Part shown: piece by piece, positions 55,715 through 64,000 of the stretch
Layout: the number at the start of each line of letters is the position of its first letter
Numbering within the stretch: the stretch's first letter is position 1
Source: Occallatibacter savannae
Lineage (GTDB): Bacteria > Acidobacteriota > Terriglobia > Terriglobales > Acidobacteriaceae
Length of the DNA: 64,000 nt
Reading direction: 5' to 3'
NCBI RefSeq assembly: GCF_003131205.1
Contig: NZ_QFFY01000011.1
Coordinates: forward strand, 1 to 64,000
Made by a program: the position numbers and the translations under genes
The notes under the pieces: model-generated
What the model was told of the DNA's origin: nothing
Databases searched by the model: none
The model's input: only the letters and a program-made list of their open reading frames with translations

Positions 55715-57178
55715 CTACTTGTTGCCTGCGGTGGAGAGACGGATTGAGTTGATAATGTGCTCGAATGTAGGCCGCATCGCGGAAGAATCCTGCGCCGGGG
55801 AGACAAAGACGAAGTAGCGCAACGGCGTCCGCTCCCGCGGGATGCCAACGATCCAGTCATGTTCACCGTTGCCATTATTCGCGGAGCGGTTAACTGCGTC
55901 TACGGACTGCGCTGTGACATCGCCGATACGGATGTTGCTGATCTGACCGGCCTGGATGCCTGGATTCTCGCGCGCGAGCTCGTCTACGAGCGAAGCAAAG
56001 GTATCGCCACCTGCCTCCTGCGGATCGGGATCGTAGAGATCTGTGAGTACGCCGTAGACCAGGTTTCCGGTTTTGCCGTCGGCGGACGGGGAGATGCCTC
56101 CCGGCGGGGCGACCATTGCGGAGTTACGGTCGCCTGCCGCTTTCCAGTCTGAAGGCACCTGCATAGTGAACCCATTCCCCGTGAAGGTGATCCATTGTTG
56201 CGGAAGTGTTGTGTCGACCCTTGTACCGACCGGCGCGCCGGCGTCGTATTCATTGACTCCGGTGCTGACCGTCTGATTCGGATCTTTGCGCTTCCATACG
56301 CCGGACTCAACTTCCTTGGCTGTATAGGCGCGCATGCCGGAGACCTGTTGCTGAATGCGTTTGAAGTCCGCAGTGTTGGTGACGTAGCGCGCTCTAGGGA
56401 CGAAACTAGAGATCTCGCGGTTGACGTATTCAGTGCGGTTACCCGGGTTAGGGTGGTCGCTCAGGAATTGCGCGCCTCCCTTGCCATACTTGCCTTGAAT
56501 GGTTTCGAAGAACTGCGGCATGGCACGGGGGTCGTAGCCCGCATCGTAGAGGATGCCGACGCCCTCGAGATCGGCTTGCTGCTCAGCTTCCCGGCCCATC
56601 CTCAGGAAGCTGAGCCCGGCTGTGAGGCCGATTGTCTTCTGGGCCAGTGCGCCCAGAGTCGAATTGCCGAGAATGAGTCCGCTGGCGATCTCGCCGATGC
56701 CGGCGAAAATGCCGACCCGCTTTTCCTTTTCGAGATTGCAGACGGAGTGCTGCAGAGCGACGTGGGAGATTTCGTGTGACATTGCTGCGGCAAGCTGCGC
56801 TTCATTGGAGGCGGCCTGGATTGTTCCGAGATTGACAAATATGGAACCGCCGGGAAGAGCGAACGCATTGATGTCGGCAACGTTGACCACGTGGAAGTTG
56901 TAGGGCCAGCGATAGCCGGGGGCCTGGGCGGCCAGCGTCTGCCCGAGAGCCTGAACGTATTGTGTTACCGGGCTCGAGTCCGGGAGAACCGGCATCTGCT
57001 GGTACACCTCGTTGACGACCTTCTTCCCCAATTCGATCTGCTGCTGAGGGGACATGTTGTTTCTGCAGGGCCTGAGTTCGACGCGGGCTTGCGCGAGCGG
57101 ACAGGTGAGCAGGAAGCAGAGAAGGAGAAGAAGTGGCGCAATCTTGCGTGTGTTGCCCGGTACATTCCGGCAATTCAT
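55715..57178 (-). CDS. M48-family metalloprotease (BepA-like)
   Basis: This 487-residue exported zinc protease has a signal peptide (APLLLLLCFLLTCPLAQA), the active-site HEISH near 141-145, a downstream Glu in DLEGVGILYDAGYDP as third ligand region, and SDHPNPGNR, common in the BepA/YggG group. The C-terminal 200 residues differ from classic BepA TPRs. It is expected to act on misassembled outer-membrane proteins or as a general periplasmic protease. Regulation is not visible. Confidence 0.9.
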   Translation of the reverse strand: MNCRNVPGNTRKIAPLLLLLCFLLTCPLAQARVELRPCRNNMSPQQQIELGKKVVNEVYQQMPVLPDSSPVTQYVQALGQTLAAQAPGYRWPYNFHVVNVADINAFALPGGSIFVNLGTIQAASNEAQLAAAMSHEISHVALQHSVCNLEKEKRVGIFAGIGEIASGLILGNSTLGALAQKTIGLTAGLSFLRMGREAEQQADLEGVGILYDAGYDPRAMPQFFETIQGKYGKGGAQFLSDHPNPGNRTEYVNREISSFVPRARYVTNTADFKRIQQQVSGMRAYTAKEVESGVWKRKDPNQTVSTGVNEYDAGAPVGTRVDTTLPQQWITFTGNGFTMQVPSDWKAAGDRNSAMVAPPGGISPSADGKTGNLVYGVLTDLYDPDPQEAGGDTFASLVDELARENPGIQAGQISNIRIGDVTAQSVDAVNRSANNGNGEHDWIVGIPRERTPLRYFVFVSPAQDSSAMRPTFEHIINSIRLSTAGNK

Positions 57179-57258
57179 AAGGGCTTAGAATCGCGGAACG
57201 CGCCGGGGGTTTGAGCACCGACAAAGTTCGTTGCGGGGAGGATGGAGATCGGGATAGG

Positions 57259-57999
57259 TTACGCGGTTTGGCTGGGAATTGGCTGCGAACTCCTCGCGAG
57301 GAAAGCATCCACTGCCGACTCAGCGGCTTTGAGGGCTTCGTCGAGGGTGAGGTTCGTGGAGTCGAGCAGGAAAGCGTCGGCTGCGGGCTTCAGAGGCGAG
57401 TCGACGCGATTGCGGTCGCGCTCGTCGCGGGCTCGCAAATCGCGAATGACTTCTTCGGGCGGGGGAGAGGACTGGCCCTTCTGGCCGATCTGGTCGTAGC
57501 GGCGCATGCCGCGGACTTCCGGAGCAGCGTCGAGGAAGATCTTCACTTCTGCATCGGGGAAGACGACAGTGCCGATGTCTCGGCCTTCCATGACGACGCC
57601 GCCGCGCGTCGCCATCTCCTGCTGGCGCTTAACCATACTGGCGCGCACTGCAGGAAAGATGCTGACACGCGAGGCTGCGTCAGTGACGGTCTGGTTGCGA
57701 ATTTGGCCGGTGACGTCTTCGCCATCGAGCAGGACGCGGTTTTCGTTTTCGCCCGACTCGAGCTGGATGTCGGTTTCGGCGGCGAGCTGCTGCAAAGCGT
57801 TGGGGTCGTCGAGAGGAACTTCGACACGCAGGGCTTTGAGAGCGAAGGCGCGGTACATTGCGCCGGTCTCAAGATTCAGGAGGCCGTAGTGACGGGCCAG
57901 GTGGCGGGCAATTGTGCTTTTGCCCGCGCCTGCCGGCCCATCGATGGCTACGACGAAGTTGCGTCTTGGTTTGGCTGCGGAGGACTCTTCCGGGCTCAT
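57259..57999 (-). CDS. cmk: Cytidylate kinase
   Basis: Cmk phosphorylates CMP and dCMP. The 246-residue protein has the P-loop IDGPAGAGKSTIARHLA near 19-35, NLETGAMYRAFAL near 42-54, the MEGRDIGTVVFPDAEVKIFLDA stretch near 136-157, and a normal length. Its start overlaps the stop of the upstream gene of unknown function as ATGA, so translation is coupled. Confidence 0.94.
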   Translation of the reverse strand: MSPEESSAAKPRRNFVVAIDGPAGAGKSTIARHLARHYGLLNLETGAMYRAFALKALRVEVPLDDPNALQQLAAETDIQLESGENENRVLLDGEDVTGQIRNQTVTDAASRVSIFPAVRASMVKRQQEMATRGGVVMEGRDIGTVVFPDAEVKIFLDAAPEVRGMRRYDQIGQKGQSSPPPEEVIRDLRARDERDRNRVDSPLKPAADAFLLDSTNLTLDEALKAAESAVDAFLARSSQPIPSQTA

Positions 58000-59609
58000 C
58001 CGCGTTTTTTGGCTCCGGGCCGTGCGCCGTTGCGTCCGCTGTTGCGAGCACCATTTCCTGCGGCGCTCTTCGGCCGGTTGCTGAAGAATCGCTTGCCACT
58101 TCCGCTTGCTGTTCGTCCGGCGGCCGTCAGAGCTGGTCGGCCCTTTCCTGCGGGACGCGCACTGCCGCGCGACGCAGGCGGCTTGGGCTTGGACGAAGCC
58201 GAGCTTGCACGCTTGGTCCAGGAGGGGGCTGAGGACTTACCGGGCCGATGCGACGACGTTCCGTTGCTGCCGGAGCGGCCGTTCGAACTTGAAGTGTGAC
58301 CAATGTTGGAGTGCTTGCCGTTTTTTGCACCGTTCCAGCGCGACTCGCCTGTCGGGCGAGAGGCGTTCTTCTTGCGTGTATCTGCCCCGTGACGCGCCGC
58401 GTGACCGTTCGAGGAACCAGAGCGGCCGGACGACGCCGGCTTATGAGCTGCCGGACGATTGTGGTGGGGACGGGCGATCTCCGGCTTGCTGCTCGACACT
58501 GGGCGCCGGACTGGAGTTCTGGGGACGTGTTGTTTTGCGGCCTCAGGCTGTTGCTGGGCAGGAACCGGAGCCGGAGCCGAGGCCGATGTCGGGCTCGGGA
58601 CTGCCGGGGGCGCCGGAGGAGCGGCGGGCCTGGGCTGGAAGACAGAAGGCTGATGAGCAAATGGAACCGAGACTGCCGGGCTGGGAGCCTCGTCGTCCCT
58701 GTCGAAGGAGCGGGTGAAATAAGACGAGGCGGAAAGAGTCGAGTTGGCGAACAAAGTGGATACGGGCTCGAATTCGGGCAAAGTGCCAGCAACGTAGAAG
58801 TGCGGTGCGTGTCCGAGCGAGAGGGTGTGGACCTGCCGCGTCGCGACCAGGCCGCGGATGACCTCGCGGATCTTACTACGAGCGGTCAGGGCGGCGAGGA
58901 AGAGCTCAACATCCTCCATGGTGGCGGCGATCGCGGCCTGGAGGTAAATGGATGCAAGTACTGAAATGGCAGTCACTTGCGAGGTGGAGGCACCCTCGGC
59001 GATGGCGCGCTGGAAGCGGGTACGGAGAAGCTGCCACTTGGCGGGCTGACCCTTTGCGGCGATGACTGGAATAATACGAAGCTGCTGCCAGAGCTCGGTG
59101 ATGGCACGAATGACTCCAGCTTCGGAGACTTCGCGGCCGAGAGCCTGCTTGAGCTGCGAGACGTTGAGTTCGTTGGCTTCGAGCAACTTGTAGACGTGGA
59201 CGGCAAGCTGGGATACCTGACGCGAGCCGGTGAGCTGGGGGCTGCGACGCCAATCGCGGTCGCCACGGAGCGCATATACGTAGGGCAGGACCCAGGCGGC
59301 AACGACGAAATCGGGCTGCTCGCCTGGCTGGCCCTGAAGGTTCAGGCGTACGGCAACTCCTTCATTTTCAAGGCGGATAAGCAGTTCTTCAGCGAGTGAA
59401 ATGGTTTTGGGATCAGGGGTAGCTTCGGACTGGCCGGCGACTGCTTCGACAAACGACGGGGCCACCGAAGTGGAGAATTGCTTTCTGGGGAGGAAAAGAC
59501 AAAGCCCGGTTTCTTCGATCCAGGTACGGGCGTCCTCCAAGGTCAGAGTTCCAAGGCCGTTCTGGCGCATTCTTTCGGCGCGCGCTTGTGCTAATTGCTC
59601 GGATGTCAA
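57996..59609 (-). CDS. Unknown protein with long basic low-complexity tail
   Basis: This 537-residue protein has a folded N-terminal part (about 1-290) of helical and winged-helix-like character. The opening (ARTWIEETGLCLFLP, then a PSFVEAV stretch) faintly recalls AlkZ-related proteins; this is tentative. Residues about 330-537 are rich in Ser, Gly, Ala, Pro, Arg and Lys, disordered-looking and strongly basic, as in nucleic-acid-binding tails. It overlaps cmk (ATGA). Confidence 0.6.
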   Translation of the reverse strand: MTSEQLAQARAERMRQNGLGTLTLEDARTWIEETGLCLFLPRKQFSTSVAPSFVEAVAGQSEATPDPKTISLAEELLIRLENEGVAVRLNLQGQPGEQPDFVVAAWVLPYVYALRGDRDWRRSPQLTGSRQVSQLAVHVYKLLEANELNVSQLKQALGREVSEAGVIRAITELWQQLRIIPVIAAKGQPAKWQLLRTRFQRAIAEGASTSQVTAISVLASIYLQAAIAATMEDVELFLAALTARSKIREVIRGLVATRQVHTLSLGHAPHFYVAGTLPEFEPVSTLFANSTLSASSYFTRSFDRDDEAPSPAVSVPFAHQPSVFQPRPAAPPAPPAVPSPTSASAPAPVPAQQQPEAAKQHVPRTPVRRPVSSSKPEIARPHHNRPAAHKPASSGRSGSSNGHAARHGADTRKKNASRPTGESRWNGAKNGKHSNIGHTSSSNGRSGSNGTSSHRPGKSSAPSWTKRASSASSKPKPPASRGSARPAGKGRPALTAAGRTASGSGKRFFSNRPKSAAGNGARNSGRNGARPGAKKRG

Positions 59610-59721
59610 AGAAAAACCTCACTTCCGGGTTGGCGCAACCGCAACGGTTGTGAGCTTTTACGCCCAGCAGCCCTCATGCCTTGGCACAGGGCCGCCCCCA
59701 AGTTCTTATCTTAAATGCGAT

Positions 59722-61749
59722 TTAAATTCGATGGAAGGCCCGCTGGATGTCCTTCCAGGAGTACAGCAGAGCTATCGGACGACCGTGGGGGCAACTCGTT
59801 GGATGCTCGGTCTTTGCAAGTTCCAACAATAGCCATTCCATTCGTTTTGGGTCAAGGGGGGTGTTGATCTTGATAGCCGAGTGGCAAGCGATGGAGGCGG
59901 CGATACGGGTGCGAAGAGCGGTGAGATCCTCGCTCAACGAAGGTTCCTTTTCAGCTTCACTGGACTGATCGATCACCTGATTGAGCATGCGTTCGAGCGA
60001 GGCGCCTTCGAGACCGACAGGAGCTGCTTTTACGGCAAGCGTCTGAGGGCCAAAGGGTTCGACTTCGAAGCCGTTGCGCTCGAGTTCATCGGCAATTTGA
60101 GCGAAGACGACCATCTGCCAAGGCTTGAGCTCGACGAGCAAGGGCATGAGCAGCCGCTGGCGCTGGACGTGTTCGACCTTCCGATCACGCAGGATCTTCT
60201 CGAAAAGCACGCGTTCGTGTGCCACATGCTGGTCGATGATCCAGAGGCCGTCTTCCCCGGCGGCAAGGATGAAAGAATCGCGAAGCTGACCCATGGGGCG
60301 GAGGGAACCGAGGCGGTTGAGGGTGGTAGCTGCCTGCTCGGCTTCGATCTGGGCGGCGGCCTCGGCCGGAGGGGGGAGGGGGTCGGACGAGCAGCTGTCG
60401 CGCGACGCCACAGGTGGCTCGAGGAGGGTTGCGGCGGCCTCGAGCAGCGTCTGTTGCTTGAGGCCGGCGGCGAGATCCTGCTCGCCGAAGGGGAGTTTGC
60501 CTGGGATAGGGGGGAGCGGCTTGGAGGTAAGTCGGAAGGGCTCCGCTTCGGCGGCTGAAGGCGAATCTGGATCGCCCAGGGTGGGGGGCTCGTCCGGGGA
60601 GCCGGGAAGGCGCGAACCCGGAACAGGGATCAGAGAAGGCGTTGCGGCGGCGGAGGATTCGAGTGCGGCTCTGAACCCGGCGACTGGGCGGGCGGCGATG
60701 AGCGCGTTGCGTAGGCTGTCCCGGACGAAGTCGTGAATGAGCGATTGCTGCCGGAAGCGCACCTCGGTCTTGGCCGGGTGGACGTTTACGTCAACTTCCT
60801 CTGGCGGCATTTCGAGGAAGAGCAGGACGACGGGATAGCTGGTGGGCGGAATGATGTTCCGGTATGCCTCGCTGATGGCGTGCAGCATGAGCCGATCGCG
60901 GATGAGGCGCTTGTTAACGAAGATGTAGATCGAATTGCGATTGAGCTTCTGCAACTCGGGCTTGGAGTAGAAACCGGAGAGGCGCAGCCAGCCGGGGATG
61001 CGGGCGGGTTCGTCCGGGTCTCTCTTCCATGGGGGCGGCTCAGGGAGGCCGGAGCGGTCGAGCTGGGTTTCGGCGGCGACGGGAAGAAGCTGCGCAAGCG
61101 TGTCTTTGCCGAAGATATGGTAAATGCGCTCGGCCGGGCGGTTGACCGGGGGAGCGCTGACGAGCGTGTGCGAGGCCGAGAGCAGTTCGAAGTGCTTCTC
61201 AGGATGCGCCAACGCGTAGTGCGTGACGAGAGCGGTGACGTGCGAGAGTTCGGTGGATTCGGCGCGGAGAAATTTGCGACGAGCGGGAGTGTTGAAGAAG
61301 AGATCGGAGACGGAGATCGTTGTGCCGCGCGGAAGGGCAGCGTCGTCGACGTGATGGATCTTGCCGCCGGCAATTTCGAGATGCGTTCCGGAAGGTTCTT
61401 CCCCGGTTGCGGTGTCGAGGGAAACGCGGGCAACGGAGGCGATGGAAGGGAGCGCTTCTCCGCGGAAGCCGAGGGTGGCAATGGAGAGAAGCTCGTCGGC
61501 CGTTCGCAGCTTTGATGTTGCATGACGCTCAAAGGCGAGCAGAGCGTCGTCGCGGTTCATGCCGTGGCCATCATCGCCGATGCGTATGAGCTTGCGGCCT
61601 CCGGCTTCGACTTCGATGCGGATGCGGTTAGCGCCAGCGTCGATTGCGTTTTCGAGGAGCTCTTTGACGACAGAGGCGGGGCGGTCGACGACTTCACCGG
61701 CGGCAATCTGATTGGCCACCTGGTCAGAAAGAACACGAATGCGCCCCAT
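59722..61749 (-). CDS. mutL: DNA mismatch repair protein MutL
   Basis: MutL is the ATPase that links MutS to the nick in mismatch repair. The 675-residue protein has the GHKL ATPase motifs (NAIDAGA near 33-39, DDGHGM near 58-63, TLGFRGEALPSI near 91-102), a Pro-rich linker (about 355-470) and a C-terminal dimerisation domain. The endonuclease motif DQHVAHERVLFE matches the DQHAxxExxxxE consensus except Val for Ala, and CPHGRP follows near the end, so nicking activity is likely. Confidence 0.96.
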   Translation of the reverse strand: MGRIRVLSDQVANQIAAGEVVDRPASVVKELLENAIDAGANRIRIEVEAGGRKLIRIGDDGHGMNRDDALLAFERHATSKLRTADELLSIATLGFRGEALPSIASVARVSLDTATGEEPSGTHLEIAGGKIHHVDDAALPRGTTISVSDLFFNTPARRKFLRAESTELSHVTALVTHYALAHPEKHFELLSASHTLVSAPPVNRPAERIYHIFGKDTLAQLLPVAAETQLDRSGLPEPPPWKRDPDEPARIPGWLRLSGFYSKPELQKLNRNSIYIFVNKRLIRDRLMLHAISEAYRNIIPPTSYPVVLLFLEMPPEEVDVNVHPAKTEVRFRQQSLIHDFVRDSLRNALIAARPVAGFRAALESSAAATPSLIPVPGSRLPGSPDEPPTLGDPDSPSAAEAEPFRLTSKPLPPIPGKLPFGEQDLAAGLKQQTLLEAAATLLEPPVASRDSCSSDPLPPPAEAAAQIEAEQAATTLNRLGSLRPMGQLRDSFILAAGEDGLWIIDQHVAHERVLFEKILRDRKVEHVQRQRLLMPLLVELKPWQMVVFAQIADELERNGFEVEPFGPQTLAVKAAPVGLEGASLERMLNQVIDQSSEAEKEPSLSEDLTALRTRIAASIACHSAIKINTPLDPKRMEWLLLELAKTEHPTSCPHGRPIALLYSWKDIQRAFHRI

Positions 61750-61872
61750 GGAATGAGGGTAGCAGGGACAGAGCAGGGATTAGGAAACAGCGATTAGGGA
61801 GTAGTGAGGAGGGCAGTCTGGAAGTCAGAAGCTGCCAGCCAATGCGTGAATGTTGACTGACAGCTCGGTGGG

Positions 61873-62262
61873 TCAGTTTGCTTGCGGGGAGGTGGTGGAT
61901 TCCTTTTGTATCTGCGCGAGGCAGGTGAGAGCGCGATCACCGTCAGAGCCTTTGAGCGGGACGAGGTTGAAGAACGCGAGGCAGACGTTCGCGAGAACGA
62001 ATTTTGGCGAGTGTCCCCAGAAGAGCAGGATGAGGGCGACGTTTGTGAGCGGGCCGGCGAGGGAGATGAGGAGATTCTTCGCAGGTGATCCAGCTTCGCG
62101 CACGACGTACATCCCCTTCATGCAAAGCCCGATGGTCTTGACCTTGATTCCGAGCATAAGAGATGTAGCGATGTGTCCAAATTCGTGGAGCACCATTGCA
62201 GTCAGGCCGAGGAATAATGTTCCAGCCAGGGAGATGAGCCAGTGGGTCAATAAATAATGCAT
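61873..62262 (-). CDS. Minimal M50-family (site-2-type) membrane protease
   Basis: This 129-residue protein has about three hydrophobic segments, HEFGH at 26-30 (zinc His26, His30, Glu27) in the first helix, and NLVPLKGSDGDR near 104-115, which supplies the Asp ligand region of M50. No PDZ or CBS domain is present, and typical members are 200 or more residues. It may be an intramembrane protease of reduced size or part of a larger complex. Confidence 0.75.
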   Translation of the reverse strand: MHYLLTHWLISLAGTLFLGLTAMVLHEFGHIATSLMLGIKVKTIGLCMKGMYVVREAGSPAKNLLISLAGPLTNVALILLFWGHSPKFVLANVCLAFFNLVPLKGSDGDRALTCLAQIQKESTTSPQAN

Positions 62263-62612
62263 ATATAAGCTCCCTTACATTCCCTTGAGATGTGGCCTGC
62301 TCATCCAGGGATGTACATCATTGGACTCGTGGGAGCCGGGTTGGAACGATGAGTTTCTGGTAACCGCGGAATGTGGGTACGTGCGCAGGTGTGAGCTGGT
62401 TACCGCATGTATGCAACTTCGGAGAGGAGCTGCGAATCGTGAATCGCAGTTCTCGCATCGCAGTCGACTGACGAGGACACGGCGCGGGCGCAACGCGCGC
62501 CGGTGAGTTGCGGTAAGAATCGCAGGAGGAGTTGAAGAGTAGAAGCGAAGATCGAGCGGAAAAACGAAAACGCCGCGCGCGGCGGCGTTTTGATTGAAGA
62601 CGTGAGCGTCTG
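62263..62612. other. Intergenic gap without recognised gene
   Basis: Apart from the terminator hairpin at 62567-62591, nothing convincing is seen in this 350 bp. Small frames on both strands lack ribosome binding sites and protein-like composition. Confidence 0.5.
62567..62591 (-). terminator. Rho-independent terminator
   Basis: AAAACGCCGC and GCGGCGTTTT form a 10-bp stem around GCGCG. Read on the minus strand it is followed by CGTTTTTCC, giving a T tract. It lies 22 bp past the stop of the small membrane protein gene at 62613. Confidence 0.8.
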
Positions 62613-62834
62613 CTAGATGCCGACGCCAAACTCGGTGGATTGTTGATTGCCGGCGCTCGAATAGAAATCGTAGGGAGTACGGTGATTGAATTTGTAGCGG
62701 AGGCGAAGTTCGCGGCCTACGTAGACGCCGATCGCTGCGACAGCCATGCCGACGGAAAACCAGCCGATGACCTTGAGCGTGTTGCTCTCGTCCTGCTCGT
62801 CTAGAAGTGTGATGGGGGCGATGTTAGCGGACAT
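62613..62834 (-). CDS. Small single-pass membrane protein
   Basis: This 73-residue protein has a polar N-terminus of about 20 residues, one helix (about 21-39, VIGWFSVGMAVAAIGVYVG) and a basic, aromatic C-terminus. The start at 62834 has AAGGAG about 11 bases upstream. No family recognised. A strong terminator follows, so it is likely expressed as a single gene. Confidence 0.7.
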   Translation of the reverse strand: MSANIAPITLLDEQDESNTLKVIGWFSVGMAVAAIGVYVGRELRLRYKFNHRTPYDFYSSAGNQQSTEFGVGI

Positions 62835-62972
62835 GGTCGGCTCGGTCTCCTTGATCCCTGATCGATGATAGCCCAACTACAATTTGACGTATCCCACGCC
62901 CGTCAGGTGAGACTACAACTTTTGTGAGATGCATCCTGTTTTGATAACTATGCCTGAATTGAAACACAGTTG

Positions 62973-63989
62973 TCAGTGTGCCTCTGTGATTTGAGACAGC
63001 CATGAACGTTTGGTTACATCCGGCAGAAAACTTGCGCGAATGGAGTTCGCTGCAAGTTCTCGCAGTTCATCCCGGGAAAATCCCTGTTCGGTGTGGGCGA
63101 GCAGATACTCGCTGGCTAGAGCTGAGCCGAAGAAGGCGGGATCGTCAGAGTTAATTGTGACGAGCAGGCCTGCTTCGAAATAGCGCCTGAGCGGGTGAGC
63201 AGCAAAGCTGGGGCAGACGCCCGTTCGGACGTTTGAGGTCGGATTGAGCTCCAGAGGCGTGCCTCTGACCTTGAGATGATCCATCAGCTGAGGATCGTCG
63301 ATCGCTGAAAGTGCATGACCGAGACGCTCTGAACCGATGCTTAGGGCTTCCCATATTGCCTGAGGCGGAGTCGTTTCGCCCGCGTGATTGGTGAGCCGAA
63401 GTCCGGCTTCCTTTGCACGCGCATACATTGCCCGAAAAGGCTCAGAACCGCAGCGACGCTCGTCGCCACCGAGGCCGATTCCGACGACGGATGGATGCGA
63501 GGCGTGCAGCTGCGCGGCTTTGTGGAAGACCTTCTCGGTTTCGTCGAGAGGGAAATGGCGGACGGCGTCCAGGATCCAGTAGAGGGTTAGATTGAGTTCG
63601 ATTTCGGCACGAAGACGAGCGCGTTCAAGGCCGGCGAAGATGGGATCGAAGCAGTCGGGGTCGGGGTTGCGCCAGTGATAGATCACGCCGACAGAGATGT
63701 AGACCTCAGCGTGCATGACGCCCTGTTCAGCCAGACGCTGAGCCATGCGCCAGGCGGCTAGCTCGTAATCGGCTGGAGTTAGAAGCCGCTCAGACACGGC
63801 CTTGAAGGCGAGCAAGAAGCCGTTGAAGTCAGTGAAGTGGTAGAGAGCCTCTGCTTCAGGCAGCGTGATGGGAGCAGCGTCGTGGCGCCGGCTCAGCTCG
63901 ACGAGGGTAGCGGGCGTGACGGTGCCTTCAAGATGCAGATGCAGTTCCGCCTTGGGCAGGCGGCGGATAAAGGATTCGATGTCGGACAC
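62973..63989 (-). CDS. add: Adenosine deaminase
   Basis: The enzyme deaminates adenosine and deoxyadenosine. The 338-residue protein has the zinc ligands His17 and His19 in ELHLHLEG, the TNHAGE motif with a zinc/catalytic His and Glu near 199-204, LGHAL near 225, and NSDDPAFF with the last Asp ligand near 285-292. Length and order are typical. The gene starts 12 bases from the window edge, so the upstream promoter is not seen. Confidence 0.93.
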   Translation of the reverse strand: MSDIESFIRRLPKAELHLHLEGTVTPATLVELSRRHDAAPITLPEAEALYHFTDFNGFLLAFKAVSERLLTPADYELAAWRMAQRLAEQGVMHAEVYISVGVIYHWRNPDPDCFDPIFAGLERARLRAEIELNLTLYWILDAVRHFPLDETEKVFHKAAQLHASHPSVVGIGLGGDERRCGSEPFRAMYARAKEAGLRLTNHAGETTPPQAIWEALSIGSERLGHALSAIDDPQLMDHLKVRGTPLELNPTSNVRTGVCPSFAAHPLRRYFEAGLLVTINSDDPAFFGSALASEYLLAHTEQGFSRDELRELAANSIRASFLPDVTKRSWLSQITEAH

Positions 63990-64000
63990 ACTTCGAGTTT

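Noticed and set aside
60593..60640. Possible in-frame repeat in the mutL linker
   Set aside because: The Pro-rich linker has CCCGG-type repetition but no clear palindrome or edge matching the repeat families; linkers of this kind are normal in MutL.

Overview
This window looks like chromosome of a high-GC Gram-negative soil bacterium, most likely an acidobacterium of the Terriglobia (Acidobacteriia) type. That is inferred from gene content, not from a marker gene: there is no rRNA or tRNA here. Pointers are the two-domain ThyX-like protein, a very long pyruvate:ferredoxin oxidoreductase, a DUF2934 protein, outer-membrane and Lol-type genes, extracellular glycosidases, and many short palindromic repeats between genes. 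Coding density is high and most genes are housekeeping or catabolic.

Layout. 1-11.8 kb: long PFOR (nifJ), esterase, SDR, GH5 glycosidase, ThyX-like protein, DUF2071 protein, fabG. 11.8-19.2 kb, all minus strand: an apparent export/sensing operon (LolD-like ATPase, FtsX-type permease, LolA-like protein, DUF2141 protein, outer-membrane protein, LytS-like kinase, LytTR regulator), preceded by a frameshifted DUF5666 gene. 19-24.5 kb: TPR protein, ergothioneine genes egtB-egtD, a radical SAM protein and a small membrane protein. 24.4-31 kb: GH27 alpha-galactosidase, APC permease, PfkB kinase, GRP sugar transporter, a 34-residue membrane peptide and an alcohol dehydrogenase. 31-32 kb: IS110 remnant. 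32-38.6 kb: prfA-prmC, cupin, CocE-type hydrolase, CDF cation exporter. 38.7-43.8 kb: GNAT, FadN-type beta-oxidation protein, a small secreted protein, thiolase. 43.9-47.5 kb: toroid protein, response regulator, alditol-oxidase-like flavoprotein, DUF2934 protein. 47.6-50.7 kb: pyrR-pyrB-pyrC. 50.9-54.6 kb: ECF sigma factor, anti-sigma factor and two HEAT-repeat proteins in a tight operon. 54.6-64 kb: zinc-ribbon proteins, M48 protease, a basic-tailed unknown protein coupled to cmk, mutL, a minimal M50 protease and adenosine deaminase.

The most unusual feature is the set of short palindromic elements. Several families share constant edges or loops but have inner stems that differ from copy to copy while staying self-complementary. 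Most copies lie between genes. In at least three conserved genes (prmC, the thyX-like gene and pyrB) copies lie inside the reading frame, keep it open, and coincide with extra peptide at a domain boundary or surface loop. A fourth (the LolA-like gene) may carry one ahead of its signal peptide. This resembles the Rickettsia palindromic elements. The acidobacterial version, and whether it is mobile, is inference from this single sequence.
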